DNA from: Vicia villosa
Lineage: Eukaryota > Streptophyta > Magnoliopsida > Fabales > Fabaceae
Direction of reading: 5' to 3'
Length of the DNA: 64,000 nucleotides
NCBI RefSeq assembly: GCF_029867415.1
Contig: NC_081180.1
Coordinates: 24,390,808-24,454,807 of the forward strand
A program made the position numbers and the translations under genes. The notes beneath the pieces were generated by a model that ran no database searches, was not told the DNA's origin, and worked only from the letters and a program-made list of their open reading frames with translations. The first letter of the stretch is position 1; every line of letters starts with the position of its first letter. Positions 34,681 to 45,765 of the stretch are shown one piece after another.

Positions 34681-36817
34681 AGCCTTTCAAAGTTGGTATA
34701 AATGGAGCTAACATCTCGCATTTGATCTTTGCGGATGATCTGCTTATTTTCGGTGAAGCGACGGAGAAACAAGTCTTGTGTTAATGAAACTCTGGAGATA
34801 TTTTGTAAAATGTCAGGTCAAGAAATCAGCAAAGAAAAATCTAGTATGCTCTTTTCTAATAATGTTCCTAAAGGGGTGAGAGCCAAATTGGCTAATCTTG
34901 CGAATATTAAGGAGACAGATGGTTTCGGCAAGTATTTGGGTATCCCCTTAACTGGTAAGGCTATAAGGAAGAATGATTTTGCGTATGTGTTGGATCAGAT
35001 AGCAGCGAAGCTTACGAGTTGGAAAGCAAGGAATCTCTCCTTTACTGGCAGAGTCACTCTAGCCAAGAGTGTGATAGAAGCTATACCAGTGTATCCTATG
35101 ATGACAAACTTACTCCATATTTCCTGTATTAAGGATATTCAAAAAATACAAAGAAACTTTATTTGGGGCGATACGGAGACGAAGAGGAAATATCATGTCG
35201 TAGGGTGGGATAAGGTTACTATGGCTAAGAAAGATGGTGGACTTGGGTTGCGAGATCTTATTGTCATGAATAAATCGTGTATCATGAAATTGCGTTGTAA
35301 AATTCTCAATGGTGATGAGGACTTATGGTGTAGCATCTTGAAGGGGAAGTATCGGCCTGATACGATTAGAAGGAATCTGACAGCGAAGAGTTCGGATTCG
35401 AATCTCTGGAAAGCAATTGTGAAAACACATCCCAACTTGTTGGATGTGGGGCTTTGGAGAATTGGCAATGGGCATACGATTCAGGCGTGGACGGATAATT
35501 GGATTGATAAAGGGGAGAACATCTGTGAAAGTGGTGTCGTAATTCCGGATTATTTGGTTAATGCTAGAGTAACTGATTTGGTTGGCGAAGATGGATCTAG
35601 GAATTGGCAAATCATAGATTGGATTCCAAACAAGCTCAAACTGAGTATAGAGACTATTCTTCCTCCTGTGAATGATGATAGCGAAGATAATTTTATAATT
35701 TCGACGAATGAAAATGAAAGTTTCTCCATAGGGCATATGTATCGGGTGATGATGCAGGAGACGGACCACACGACGGAAATAATGTGGAACCTTATTTGGC
35801 AGCTGCAGGTTCTGGAGCGAGTGCGAAGTTTTATCTGGCTCCTCAACCATGATAGGCTGCTCACTAACCAGAGAATGTTTGCTACAGGTTTTGGAAATGC
35901 AAAGTGCAGGCTTTGTGGGGCTGCTAGCGAGCATACGCTACACGCTCTCCGTGATTGTCGTTTCGCGAAGCAAGTGTGGCAGAATAAGATTCCTATGCAT
36001 ATAACCAATGATTTCTATCATGCAGATATCCATGACTGGATCTTACTTAACCTCTCAAGCAAAAGGATGAATGATTTGGAATGGTGCAATTATTGGGCTA
36101 TGGGTTGCCATGTTATTTGGGCTTGGAGGAATAAAGAAACTCATGAAGAGAACTTTGTGAGACCTTATGATGTGGGGATGATTATAGAGGGAGGAGTTAA
36201 AGACTATAAAAATGCTGTCATGATCAACAAGAAAGTCCTTAACAGGACTATCGAGAATTGTCTTGTAGCTTGGGAGTGTCCGAAGCAAGCTTTTGTTAAG
36301 CTTAACATAGATGGTGCTCAAGGGAACAGTATTGCTGCTTGTGGTGGGTGTATCTGGGACGAGCATGGTAATTGGTGTGGTGGTTTTGCAAATTTCATAG
36401 GCAAGTGTAGTCCGTTAATGGCGGAGCTTTGGGGAATATATGTTGGCTTAAGAATGGTTAGGGAGCAAGGGTTTACGAAGGTCGAAATTGAGTCTGATTC
36501 GAAAGTAGCTATTGATAATATCAGTATGAATAACAAGCTAAATCGTAGGAGCTACAATCTTATTATCCATATTAGAGCTTTGATGGGAGATTTTGAAGAG
36601 GTGGAGTTAAATCATATCTTTAGAGATAGTAATGTTTGTGCTCACGTTCTTGCTAAGGAAGGGAAGAATCTTCAGGGTGGTTTCAAGTTCTTTCAAGAGA
36701 TTCCTGGATGGCTGGATGAAATTGTTGAGAGAGACAAAAATGGTTGTGTCTCTTTGAGATTTGTTGCGTTTTAGTTTTCGCTTCGGGCTTTGGCCCTCAT
36801 TGTAACCAAAAAAAAAA
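34681..36817 (+). mobile_element. 5'-truncated L1-type LINE with poly(A) tail
   Basis: Holds only the 3' half of a plant L1-clade element. It begins within the reverse transcriptase (PFKVGING...FADDLLIF), continues through the zinc-binding and RNase H domains and ends in poly(A) (36808-36817). Flanking 10-bp copies AGAACGTGGA (34671-34680) and AGAATGTGGA (36818-36827) are the target duplication with one change. 5' truncation is the usual result of target-primed reverse transcription. Confidence 0.88.
34729..36774 (+). pseudogene. LINE reverse transcriptase C-terminus with zf-RVT and RNase H domains
   Basis: A long open frame (about 680 codons) that is not a complete gene. The catalytic FADD box (34728-34739) is in a different frame, so a one-base shift lies between it and the open frame (near 34770-34785). 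The open frame holds the RT thumb region (SGQEISKEKSSMLFS...YLGIPL), a zf-RVT Cys/His motif near residues 393-410 (CRLCGAASEHTLHALRDC) and a type I RNase H domain from about residue 523 (NIDGAQGN, MAELWG, ESDSKVAID, and a HIFRDSN end). The surviving part has no stops, suggesting a fairly young insertion. It has no host function and is annotated as a dead transposon protein. Confidence 0.88.
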
Positions 36818-37401
36818 AGAATGTGGATACTAATTTTGCTTACCATAATTTATTTTGACGTTTTTGTTTACGATAATTTAACCGTAGAAAAATAATTTTG
36901 ATAAGTAATCATAATATTTTTAACAAATTTTGAGTATTTCTAACCAGTTTACACGAGATGTAATTGGTTATACACATTAAAATAAATCAAATAAATTGAA
37001 AAAAATATTTTTTGAGTTGTTGTAATATGTTATCCATTTGTAGTAATCAGTTATATCTGATAGTTACTTTTCTATTATTTGCTGTTGTAACTGGTTAAAA
37101 GTTTTGTGTAACCGGTTACGGATTCGGCTTTTTGCTTTTTCTCTTATTTACTTGATGTTTTAGTATCTTAATTATATATATATATGTGGGTTTACTAACG
37201 TAGACCCACTTAATTTTATGAAAGTCTATTTTAGCAAACATTAACTACAAAATGATTAAAAACTCAGTTCCAACAAAGGTTTCTTTCTCTTTGTCAACAA
37301 AGGTTTTAAGGCATATTCCAACAATCTCCACCTTGACTTTAAACCGTGTTGATACCAATTTAACAATCATCAACATTGCTACTCTCTACCAAGTTGAAAC
37401 T

Positions 37402-38617
37402 CTAATCAATAACCTTGATCAAATTCAAACAACCATTGAATCTTGATCTTGCCACTTGCATCCACTTGTTTCCAACTACCCTTTTATTCTTATGTAATTT
37501 AACATGCCTACGAGTATGATTTTTCAACCACCTTTGACTCCACCTGTTTTCAAATGCCTCCCTGAAGGTTTTTCTTCTTTTCTTTTGCATTCCTTCAGCC
37601 ACATTAAAAACATAATATCTAAGGCTAGCATAACCGTCCCTTTGAGAAGTTACAATAACCCTCCTTACCTTATCATGAGTCAAATGATAATCAGAGATCT
37701 CTGTAACTGTTCCCTCACTACTACTAGTATCCATAGTAGGAAACTCCACCTCAAACTGAGTTTTTTCCGTTATAGTTTCTACCAGGTTTCTCCTTTGGTT
37801 TTCAATATTCTCCCTCTGAAGAATTTCTCTACCAACCAAGTAAGTTATTTTAACCTCAGCTCTTCCCCAAAAACTCAATAACAACTCAGCGGTAACATGC
37901 ATTTTTATTCCTTGATTTCTGCAAAATTCATTATACTCCTCTGAAACTTTCTCAAGACATTCATAATGCCTTAACCCCAAATCTCATAGTTCTTCCTTGT
38001 CATGAAAGCCTCCACTAGTTAATGATGAATGAATAACCACATTTGAACCTTCTAAAATATATAGACCACATATTTTAGACCCTTTAGCAATAATCAATTC
38101 ATCACGCAAAATCTTCAACACTCCATGTTCAACTCTAGTACAATAGCCTAGATCATCAAACATACTTATCGATAACAAATTTCGCTTGAGTTCTAGAACA
38201 TACCTCACATTGTGAATAAGAAGTTCACGATCATCAAACATTTTAAGTCTGACCGTACTAATACCTTGAACCTTGAACCTTGAAAGCCTTATTATCACCA
38301 AGGCGAACAACTCCACCTTGCACCATCTTCAAAGTTTCAAAGTATTCTATTCTTGGACACATGTGATAAGAGCAACCTGAGTCAATGACCCAACTATCTT
38401 CAGTTTCCAAACTCGATACTACTAGTACATCGGCATCCTCATAACTTTCCTCACCCAAGGAAACAACAACTTGAACAAAATCTCCATTGATGTTTCTCTC
38501 AGGACAATCTCTTTTGAAGTAACCAATTTTCTGACAATTAAAACATTTTACCTTTGACTTGTTGGACCTCTTTGATTTGGACATCCCTTTACGCTCACCT
38601 CCTCCTCTTTGACACAT
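37402..38617 (-). pseudogene. Copia zinc knuckle, protease and deleted integrase/RT remains
   Basis: Three minus-strand frames continue one another. 38258-38617 has the gag zinc knuckle CFNCQKIGYFKRDC, whose conserved His is replaced by Tyr, then the protease core WVIDSGCSYHMCP. 37984-38316 carries the rest of the protease and the pre-integrase region (RNLLSISMFDD). 37402-37980 joins a few integrase residues (YNEFCRNQGIK) to the RT start (RHVKLHKNKRVVGNKW), so the integrase DDE core and nearly all RT are deleted. Frameshifts and stops separate the frames. Confidence 0.8.
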
Positions 38618-39212
38618 TTAAGCCTTCACCATTATCTTCAATCTTCAAATCTTTCAACTTTGAAAATTCTTTGGATTTTACCGCCGTCTGGACTTTATCC
38701 AAAGTAATAGTACCTTCCTTACCATAAAGAAGGGCATCCTTAAAGTGCTCAAAGGATCTGGGTAATGAACTCAATAGGAGCAAAGCCTTGTCCTCATCAT
38801 CAATCTTCACTTCAATATTCTCAAGATCATCGATAATATTGTGAAATTCTGTAAGTTGTTCAACTATGGATTCATACTCCACCATTCGGAATGAATATAG
38901 TTGTTGTTTCAAACACAACCTGTGAGCCAAAGACTTAGTCATATTCAATGATTCAAGTTTTGCCCACATAGCAACCGCAGTTTGCTCCCCGGAGACTTCT
39001 CTTAGAACTTTATCCCCGAGCCACAAGATAACGGCACTCCTGGCCTTATCCACCATCTCGGTCTTCTGTACCTGTGTAAGCCCTGTAGGCATCAATGCTT
39101 CACTCTTCAAAGCATCGATACACTTCTCTTGAATTAAAATTGCTTGCATCTTAATTTTCCTCAACCCGAAGTCGTTGTTACAAGAAAATTTCTCGATCTC
39201 CCATCTAACCAT
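38595..39212 (-). pseudogene. Copia gag (UBN2-type) protein
   Basis: An open frame from MVRWEIEKFSCNNDFGLRKI to about 206 residues with the usual copia gag blocks: AILIQEKCIDAL, AVAMWAKLESLNMTKSLAHR, LKQQLYSFRM, FHNIIDDLENI and LLLLSSLPRSFEHFKDALLY. It ends before the zinc knuckle by frameshift (KRRR stop; the knuckle lies in the overlapping frame 38258-38617). It belongs to the deleted copia element. Confidence 0.82.
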
Positions 39213-40182
39213 GGTGCTCACTTGTAAACAGTACCTCTTTGCTCCACGCTCACCGCACCACTTGTTGTGAATCTTGTTGTTAATTACGACAAAATTCAAT
39301 ATCAATTTGTGAGGCAAAGAAAAGTAGCAACCAACATAAATGGTCTACAACAATAATTATTTGTACACAGATAATATAACATAATAAGGCGAGAAAAAGA
39401 CGAAGGTTTGTTTACCCAGTTCATTCAAACGATTTACTCGGGGGGAGAGCAGCTCTCCAATTCACTATACTCAGAAAGTTATTACAAGAGATTACAAATG
39501 AGTTACAAGAAAATAGCCTTCACAGTTCCCAAAGAACAAACCCTATTTTCTACCCAAGTGTTTCTCAACCTCTCTAACTTTCAATATAAGAATCACTCAA
39601 ACCCAAGGTGTTTAGAAGTATTTCTCAATCCTCTTAGATAACTCCAAAGGTTTCCCAAAAACCTTTATCTTTCTAAGTTTTCTCTTGGAATTCCCTGAAC
39701 CCTTATTCTCCCTTGTTGATGTAAGCTATAAGATTGTCTCACTATAATAATAGAAGAGATACATATTTATAATAGCCAAAATCCAACAAATACATACCAA
39801 ATCCCAAAAATATCTCCTTAATTGTTAGAATAAAAAATATTATTATAATCTTATAATATCTCTCAAATATTATAAATATCTTATAATATCTCTTAGACTA
39901 TTATAAATATATATCTTATAATATCTTTTAGACTATTATAAATATATCTTATAATATCTTTTAGAATATTATAAATATCCTATAATATCTTTTTATATTA
40001 ACTTATATGATCTCCAAATTAATATAAAATATTCTAACATTAATGAATGGATCAATGAACCACCGAATCCGATACCGTAAATCACTCGAACCAGATTACT
40101 TTTCGGCTTTCTGAATTCTTGACAATCTCGAAATATGCTTTCTTTCTCTTTGTCAACAAAGATTTAAAGGCATATTCCAACA

Positions 40183-41640
40183 GTTACAATGTAGTAACAT
40201 TAGAAATGGTCAAAACAGAAAAATTTATTTGGTATATACATCATTAGTCTCAAACAAAACTCATATTTAAAATGGAAAATGCTACATTCATTCACTATTA
40301 TCTCTTTTATTTGCAATAAGCTAGAGGAACCAGTTTTACAAGCAGAACTAGTGGAAATTCTACAAATAACATTGAAAGAACAAGGGTTGACTTTTAGAAG
40401 TACTAAAGTTTTAAAGCTAAGCAAAATGAGCTATGGATGATAAGATAAGTTAATATATGTGTATGAGGAAATGAAAATTAATAATAACCTATAACAATTA
40501 TGATAAGAAAACTTATCATACACATCAATTATTGGATCAGTGGATGATAATAATTTATTAACAAGACAAAAAGTCAAGATCGATTCCAAATCCACCAAGC
40601 TCCATACTCTCTCCATCTCATCGATAAAATCAAGATCGATTTCAACAACAACTGTTGTGAAAAACGATGTCAAGAACAAAATATAATAGGAATTAGGGAA
40701 GATAAGAAGAACACAAGAATTGGTTATAACTGTTATTCTTTTAGTTTCTTTTAAAACAAGATTACAAGTTTACAAGAATAACAAATAACATCTCTCACCC
40801 TAAATTAGGATTTGCAGCTTAGCAATGATGAGAAACTAGTATGTTATTTATAATAAAACCTAACATACTAACTAATGAGCTTTTTTAGCAAGGCCTATTA
40901 CACAAGCCAACTTAATAAACAAGCTAACTTAACAAATTAAGGTTTAAACACTAAAACCTAATTTAACATGCTAACAACCCTAGCATCTTCGACATCTGCA
41001 TGCTAGACCCATCTTCGACTACAGCATGCACACTTCTACACCAGCATGTGAACAACCTTCGACTTCATGCTTAACTCTGTCGAACTGTCGAACCAAGAAG
41101 CTACCCTTCGACCATACTAGAGTTCGACCCAATATCTCACAACAACCAACAACAATATATCCGCCTTGCTTCTTCTCTATTGATCCAGTCTAAATCGGAG
41201 CCACCACCGCTCTTCACACAATCACCGAAGCATCACCTCTCACCAGCGACCATCTCTCTTTCATCATCAAACTATTTCTCAATAACGTCATTAGATATGC
41301 CGCACATCACATTTTTCCCTTCGAAAATAGTCCTAAACAAGTAGGTGAAGTTTATTTGAAATGCTTCAATGACTTCTCATCACTGCCACTAATTTTTACA
41401 CGCCTTTTATATCCTTACTCGTTCAATTTGAATTTGTTTTAGATAATTTTCTATGATTGTTGGTACGCAAGGGCTTTGTGTCACTAGTTGATGCATAATG
41501 ATATGAGGAATTGTAATGTTGTGTGCCTTGGTTGTTGTTTGTGAGAATTTTTTGTATTTGTTTGAATCATATCTCTGCATTTTCTATGTTTAAATTAAAT
41601 ATAATATTTTGTTAACTGTTTGAATCGTCTCTCTCCATTC
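40183..41640. other. Intergenic DNA between the copia element and the Helitron
   Basis: No gene recognised. 40680-41160 shows LTR-like composition (ACAAGAATTGGTTATAACTG and following, TTCGACC repeats at 41015-41115) but no ends could be paired. Confidence 0.4.
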
Positions 41641-41792
41641 TCTACCTGGGTTCACTGTTTAATTAAAAATATTTTTTAAAAAATATTTTATTCCACCGAT
41701 CTTGCCACGTCATCATTCGTGACTTTCAGCCTCAAAGACCTGTTTGAAATTTTTTATAGAAACCATTCTTTAAAATAAAATTTTATAGAAAA
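41641..41792. mobile_element. Mutator-like element remnant, the Helitron's target site
   Basis: TTTTATTCCACCGATCTTGC and CACGTCATCATTCGTGACTT resemble, in reverse complement, the left inner part of the element at 8513-9809 (GATGATGACGTGG and GGTGGAATAAAAAATTG). The block breaks off at TTTTATAGAAAA and continues at 50397-50441 with TAAAAGTGAAAATCGCTATA and CATATTTAACC, the end of the same family's terminal repeat. The left end of this copy was not found. Confidence 0.65.
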
Positions 41793-41824
41793 CTAGTGTG
41801 ATACCCGTGCGTTCGCACGGGTAT
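41793..41824 (-). other. Helitron 3' terminus: hairpin plus CTAG
   Basis: Perfect 10-bp inverted repeat (41801-41810 with 41815-41824) with loop 41811-41814, then four bases and CTAG at the border. It serves as the stop signal for rolling-circle transposition in the Helitron family. Confidence 0.9.
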
Positions 41825-43252
41825 CCGTCGTGTTTGCGCATTTGGTTGAGGATAATAAAAGGTATTAGTGAAAAACTAAATTTTAGTTAAAATGAGTAAA
41901 GTTATAAAATTATTAATATTAACAAAATTGAATATTGAAAAATAAAGTCATTAAGAAAAGAAAGATATATAATTAAAATATAATTAAACTGATAATTGAT
42001 TTAATTTTGGAAAATTAAAATATAATTAAACGGATACATATGTCATATAAATATTTCAAAGTACATATATTTAATTTTTTTAATAAAAGAAATATAATGG
42101 TATAACAAATGACAGATGCTAGTAGGGACTCGTTTCCATATTCGATGTTTAAAAAATGCACATACTCAAACCCATATTCGCGTAGGTACCAACGTTTGAG
42201 CTTGTTCCCGTCTCCTATAAGCCATATTCGCGTATTACCAAAAAAAAATGGTTTCAAACATGATAGCTATCCAACTATTTCAAATAAGCCAAAATTAATA
42301 TTCCTTCGAGTTGGGCAAACAATCACGTTCTCTTTCTAATTTAAGCTGAAAATTTCATCATTCATCTTACTACCAAGTTCCATGTGTAATCAATTAATTA
42401 TTCTATGCATAAATAATTGATACAAATTTGTGTAATATATTAAGATTGAAATATTCAAAAGTATAAAGCATTTTGTTGATAATAAAGCATTTTCTCAAAA
42501 GAAGGATTCTGTCCAAGTTTAGCATTACAATTTTCACCATTATCTATGTCAGTTTCACGGAATGCAGGAGCCCGGTATTCTCTTAGCTTAGCATCCATAA
42601 AACAGTGAGAACACCATGTAACCCGTGAAAGCAGTGAAAGCAGTGAGAACACCGAGTAAACAATACCGAAAGACAAAGCCTCTCATTAACTAACTTTCCT
42701 TAGATTGTAAGGCGTTACCAAGACAATAAAATCCTTGCCATCACCCCATGGTGCTTGATAGTTCCATGATCCTATCAGTGCTCTAATAATTCCAGCAATG
42801 TTGATTCCAAGTGATTAACAACTTATATTTTTTGAGACTATGCCCAAATCGGGATTGGTGAAAAAGTGCAGTGGATTAAACTGATTCAGTTGTGGCTGGA
42901 ACTTGTGATAAGTAACCTCATCTTCCCGTGCCAACATATACTGTGCAATAATTTTATGACTTACACTGCATTGAAACATATAGCAAATGTTATTTTATTA
43001 AGTAATCACCGGAGATGACTAACATGACAAAATAAAATTGGGTTGTTACATGAAGTGCCTTTGGAAAAACTAAAACATCACTTTGAGGTAAAACAACATC
43101 ACCCAACTCCATGGATTCAACAGACCTTTGCAATACTAAGTACAATGATTTCACTGACTCAGAAACCTTGCATCAGAAACGGTCGGGAGAATTTAAAAAA
43201 TGATTCAGGGAAAAATTAATAAACAGGAAGCTGTATTAAAATGGAGTTTTAC

Positions 43253-43620
43253 CTGGTTTAACCCAATAAAAGCAAGTTTTTATAATCCTTTGTGATCTCT
43301 TATTTCTTCTTGGCGTTACATTTGAAGAGGTGAAAGTATTGAAACTCTCATCTGATTTAGTTTTTTCTGTCTTTGAGTCCTGCACTTGGCCTTGTTAAAG
43401 TTCGCAGGTGATGATAAAATGTAATCAACATTGTAAAAATAACTAAGCAAGAGCAAGGATTGTACCGTTTGTTCGTCTATTCTTTTCGTGTCACTAAGAA
43501 GATCTCTGAAAATACTAATGAAGGGAGTTGCTCCAATTCCTAATCCTATGAGGAGCAATACATGAAACAGTAGTAGAAGTTCATAAAGGTGAGGGGAGTC
43601 ACCGATAGCATTTCCCAATA
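43253..43620 (-). pseudogene. Captured fragment of a respiratory burst oxidase (RBOH, NADPH oxidase) gene
   Basis: One exon-like piece (about 43620-43466) encodes HVLLLIGLGIGATPFISIFR then DLLSDTKRIDEQT, the NADPH-binding segment of RBOH proteins, ending at a GT donor (43465-43464). After a short intron, a second piece (43379-43253) reads DSKTEKTKSDESFNTFTSSN, VTPRRNKRSQR and CFYWVK, matching the Ser-rich linker and the following FYWVT segment of RBOHs, again ending at a GT donor. RBOHs are plasma-membrane enzymes producing superoxide. Only this small part is present, so the copy is inactive. Confidence 0.75.
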
Positions 43621-44013
43621 AAGTTCGTGGAGAATGAGAAGCTCTGTTCTCATCACCATATGATGACTTATCCTTACATTCACAATCTTATAATAAGTAA
43701 TTGAAAAATGATCAATTGATAGTATCGATGTACCCTTCGACATCCTAAATAATTAAAAACCAAAGAGTTTTTCAGTTTTGACATAAAGAAAAAGAAGCTT
43801 GAAAAATACCAAGTATCCATTGAATGGTTCTGTTTCAAATTATTCTGCCTGAGAACATAAGAAGAATTCTGGCAAGAAGATTTCCTATTCAGATTTTTCT
43901 GAGCATTTGCCTTAGCAGGCAGATTTGATTTCGTGTCGAGATGCTCTTTTTGGTTCATCAAAATTCTGCCCACCAGTAGAACTCAAACCTTCTCTTCTTT
44001 GAACATTTACCTT

Positions 44014-45765
44014 GAATATCTTGTCAAGTTGATCAAGCTGCACAAATGGAACAATGATTATTTAGAATCCAACAATGACACTACATCTTGGTCAAAAAAA
44101 AAACAATGACACTACATCTAATAATAATACTCAACTGTAGTAGCATTCTGATGTTACTCATCCCTTTTCACAACACTTCTAATCTTGCCTCCATTGTTTC
44201 AGGCATGATTGTCTATTTCTGTGAATTGCTGATCCCATCACATATCGAGCAGGTCAGACCATTTAATGTGAACTCAAAAACATAAAATGCAGAAAAGATG
44301 AAATAAAAACAAATATAAGATAAAGAGTGTAATTTCAAAAATTAAAGGCAAACACAAGATTTTATAGTCCATAGAGCTAAGGTCCTTCATACCCTTCTCT
44401 TTCCACTCAGAATCTGTATAACATCATTCCCTTACACAATTCACTTCTCATTTCCTCTTCTCAGTCTCAGGCATGTGGATATTCCCATTTTATCCTTCTC
44501 TTAACAAAAAGTCTTCACAATATAGGCTTGGACAACTGATGTGAAAGGTGTTGATCTACTTAAAAAATATTACAAACAAAAAATATCAACAAATGGATAT
44601 AAAATGTTTGTTTATCAACAAATGACTATTTGTATGTTGAGAGGAACTAAATATTCAGATGTGAATATGTAAATAGAACGCAGTCGGTGAAAGAATAGTC
44701 AAGTATGGGATGATAATTGTTATTAGGAATATAGGCTGGGTTTCCCCTGTGTTGGCCCAATTCTCTTCCCTTCCCTTCTGTCAGAATTCGGTTATGAATT
44801 CGATTATGAGTTGTCTCTAAAAGAATTAACTAATTATGATTCTCTAATCCTAAATATTGTTCAATTGAAAATATAACCTATGGCCATTCTTTTAATGTGA
44901 GACCACCAACTCCTCCATTTAATCCTGAAAATGGAGATCTGGAATCTAAACGATCAAACATATCAAAAGGTAAAATGTGGTATAAGTGCACAGCCATGTC
45001 AGCCAATTAAAGTTAAAGATGACAATAGACCCAACGACAAACACGTAGAGAATCAAAACACATGAAGTTTTGACGGAAGGCTCAACAGTTCCACAAGTTA
45101 AACTTGAAACAAATAACAATATCCATCACTCAGTCAGCTTACAGTAGAAAGCTTGGATAAAGCACAAGCATTTAATGTAGTCCTATTGCATGTATTATAT
45201 GCATAGCCAAATTTCAAATCTTCAAATATTAAAAATAGAAGAATCATGCAGAGAATATACATGAAGATTTCTCTAATACACAAATGAAAAATGTACTCAT
45301 ACCCCATTTTTAGATAATGGCTTCAAAGGGGCTTGATATATCCTTGCAAGCCCAAAGTCAGTAACTTTAACAACTTCATGTTCCTCCCCGTCACCCATAA
45401 CATTTGTGTAGAGAACTCGTTAGGAAAATCAGTGCACAGATAAAAGATGGACAAATAAATTTAAACTCAAATGTCTACTTCTAGGGATAAAATTATTAAT
45501 CATATCATGATACGGTGGCAAAACTCGTACCAATATATTTAATGGCTTCAAATCTCGATGTATTATCTAATTACTGGAGGGAAAGTATAATAATACAATA
45601 AGTCAACATGAAGAAAACAAATAAAAGGAACCATCTTCAACTTCACAAAGAATAGACTAACCTGCGCAGATAGTTCACTCCATTGAGCAGCTGCCATAGT
45701 ATCGATTTAACAGTGTATTGGTTAATTGCTTGGTTGACCTTATCTCTATGATGTCTTATTATTTC
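44014..45765 (-). pseudogene. Captured fragment of a CDK8/CDKE-type kinase gene
   Basis: Exon 45765-45662 encodes [20 protein letters not shown] then [15 protein letters not shown]. The next exon (about 45583-45540) reads N-stop-IIHRDLKPLNIL, where TAG replaces the Trp codon. The next (about 45412-45301) reads [20 protein letters not shown] then [13 protein letters not shown], with the DFG motif. A 27-bp micro-exon LDQLDKIFK lies at about 44040-44014 with AG and GT borders. CDKE is the Mediator-associated kinase (HEN3/CDK8 in Arabidopsis). The exon with the WYRAPE activation-loop segment was not found between them, so the copy is internally deleted as well as stop-containing. Splice phases between the first two exons are still intact. 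Confidence 0.8.

Larger units (their letters stand above)
34622..37050. mobile_element. CACTA-like terminal sequence interrupted by a LINE (partial)
   Basis: CACTACAAGAAATTCGCTCG at 34622 is the typical terminus of plant CACTA (En/Spm) elements. The sequence to 34680 and from 36828 reads as one continuous block once the LINE and one 10-bp duplicate are removed. It then continues in AT-rich DNA with an inverted TTACCATAATTTATTTTGAC motif. No opposite CACTA terminus or transposase was found, so the right boundary is arbitrary. Confidence 0.5.
37281..40182 (-). mobile_element. Deleted Ty1/copia LTR retrotransposon
   Basis: On the minus strand the 5' LTR starts TGTTGGAATATGCC at 40182 and runs to roughly 39270. 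The internal region starts with a mutated primer-binding area (GTGGTGCGGTGAGC, where a site like TGGTATCAGAGC is expected). Coding remains are gag, protease and scraps of integrase and RT. A polypurine tract AAGGTGGAGAT precedes a 3' LTR remnant of about 43 bp (37323-37281, again TGTTGGAATATGCC). Most of pol and the 3' LTR are gone, so it cannot move by itself. Confidence 0.82.

Noticed and set aside
35323..36008. Long minus-strand frames
   Set aside because: Antisense shadows of the LINE open frame.
42455..42676. Possible P450 or other enzyme gene in the Helitron
   Set aside because: Individual phrases look coding but no family signature such as a haem-binding loop is present; left as unidentified captured DNA.
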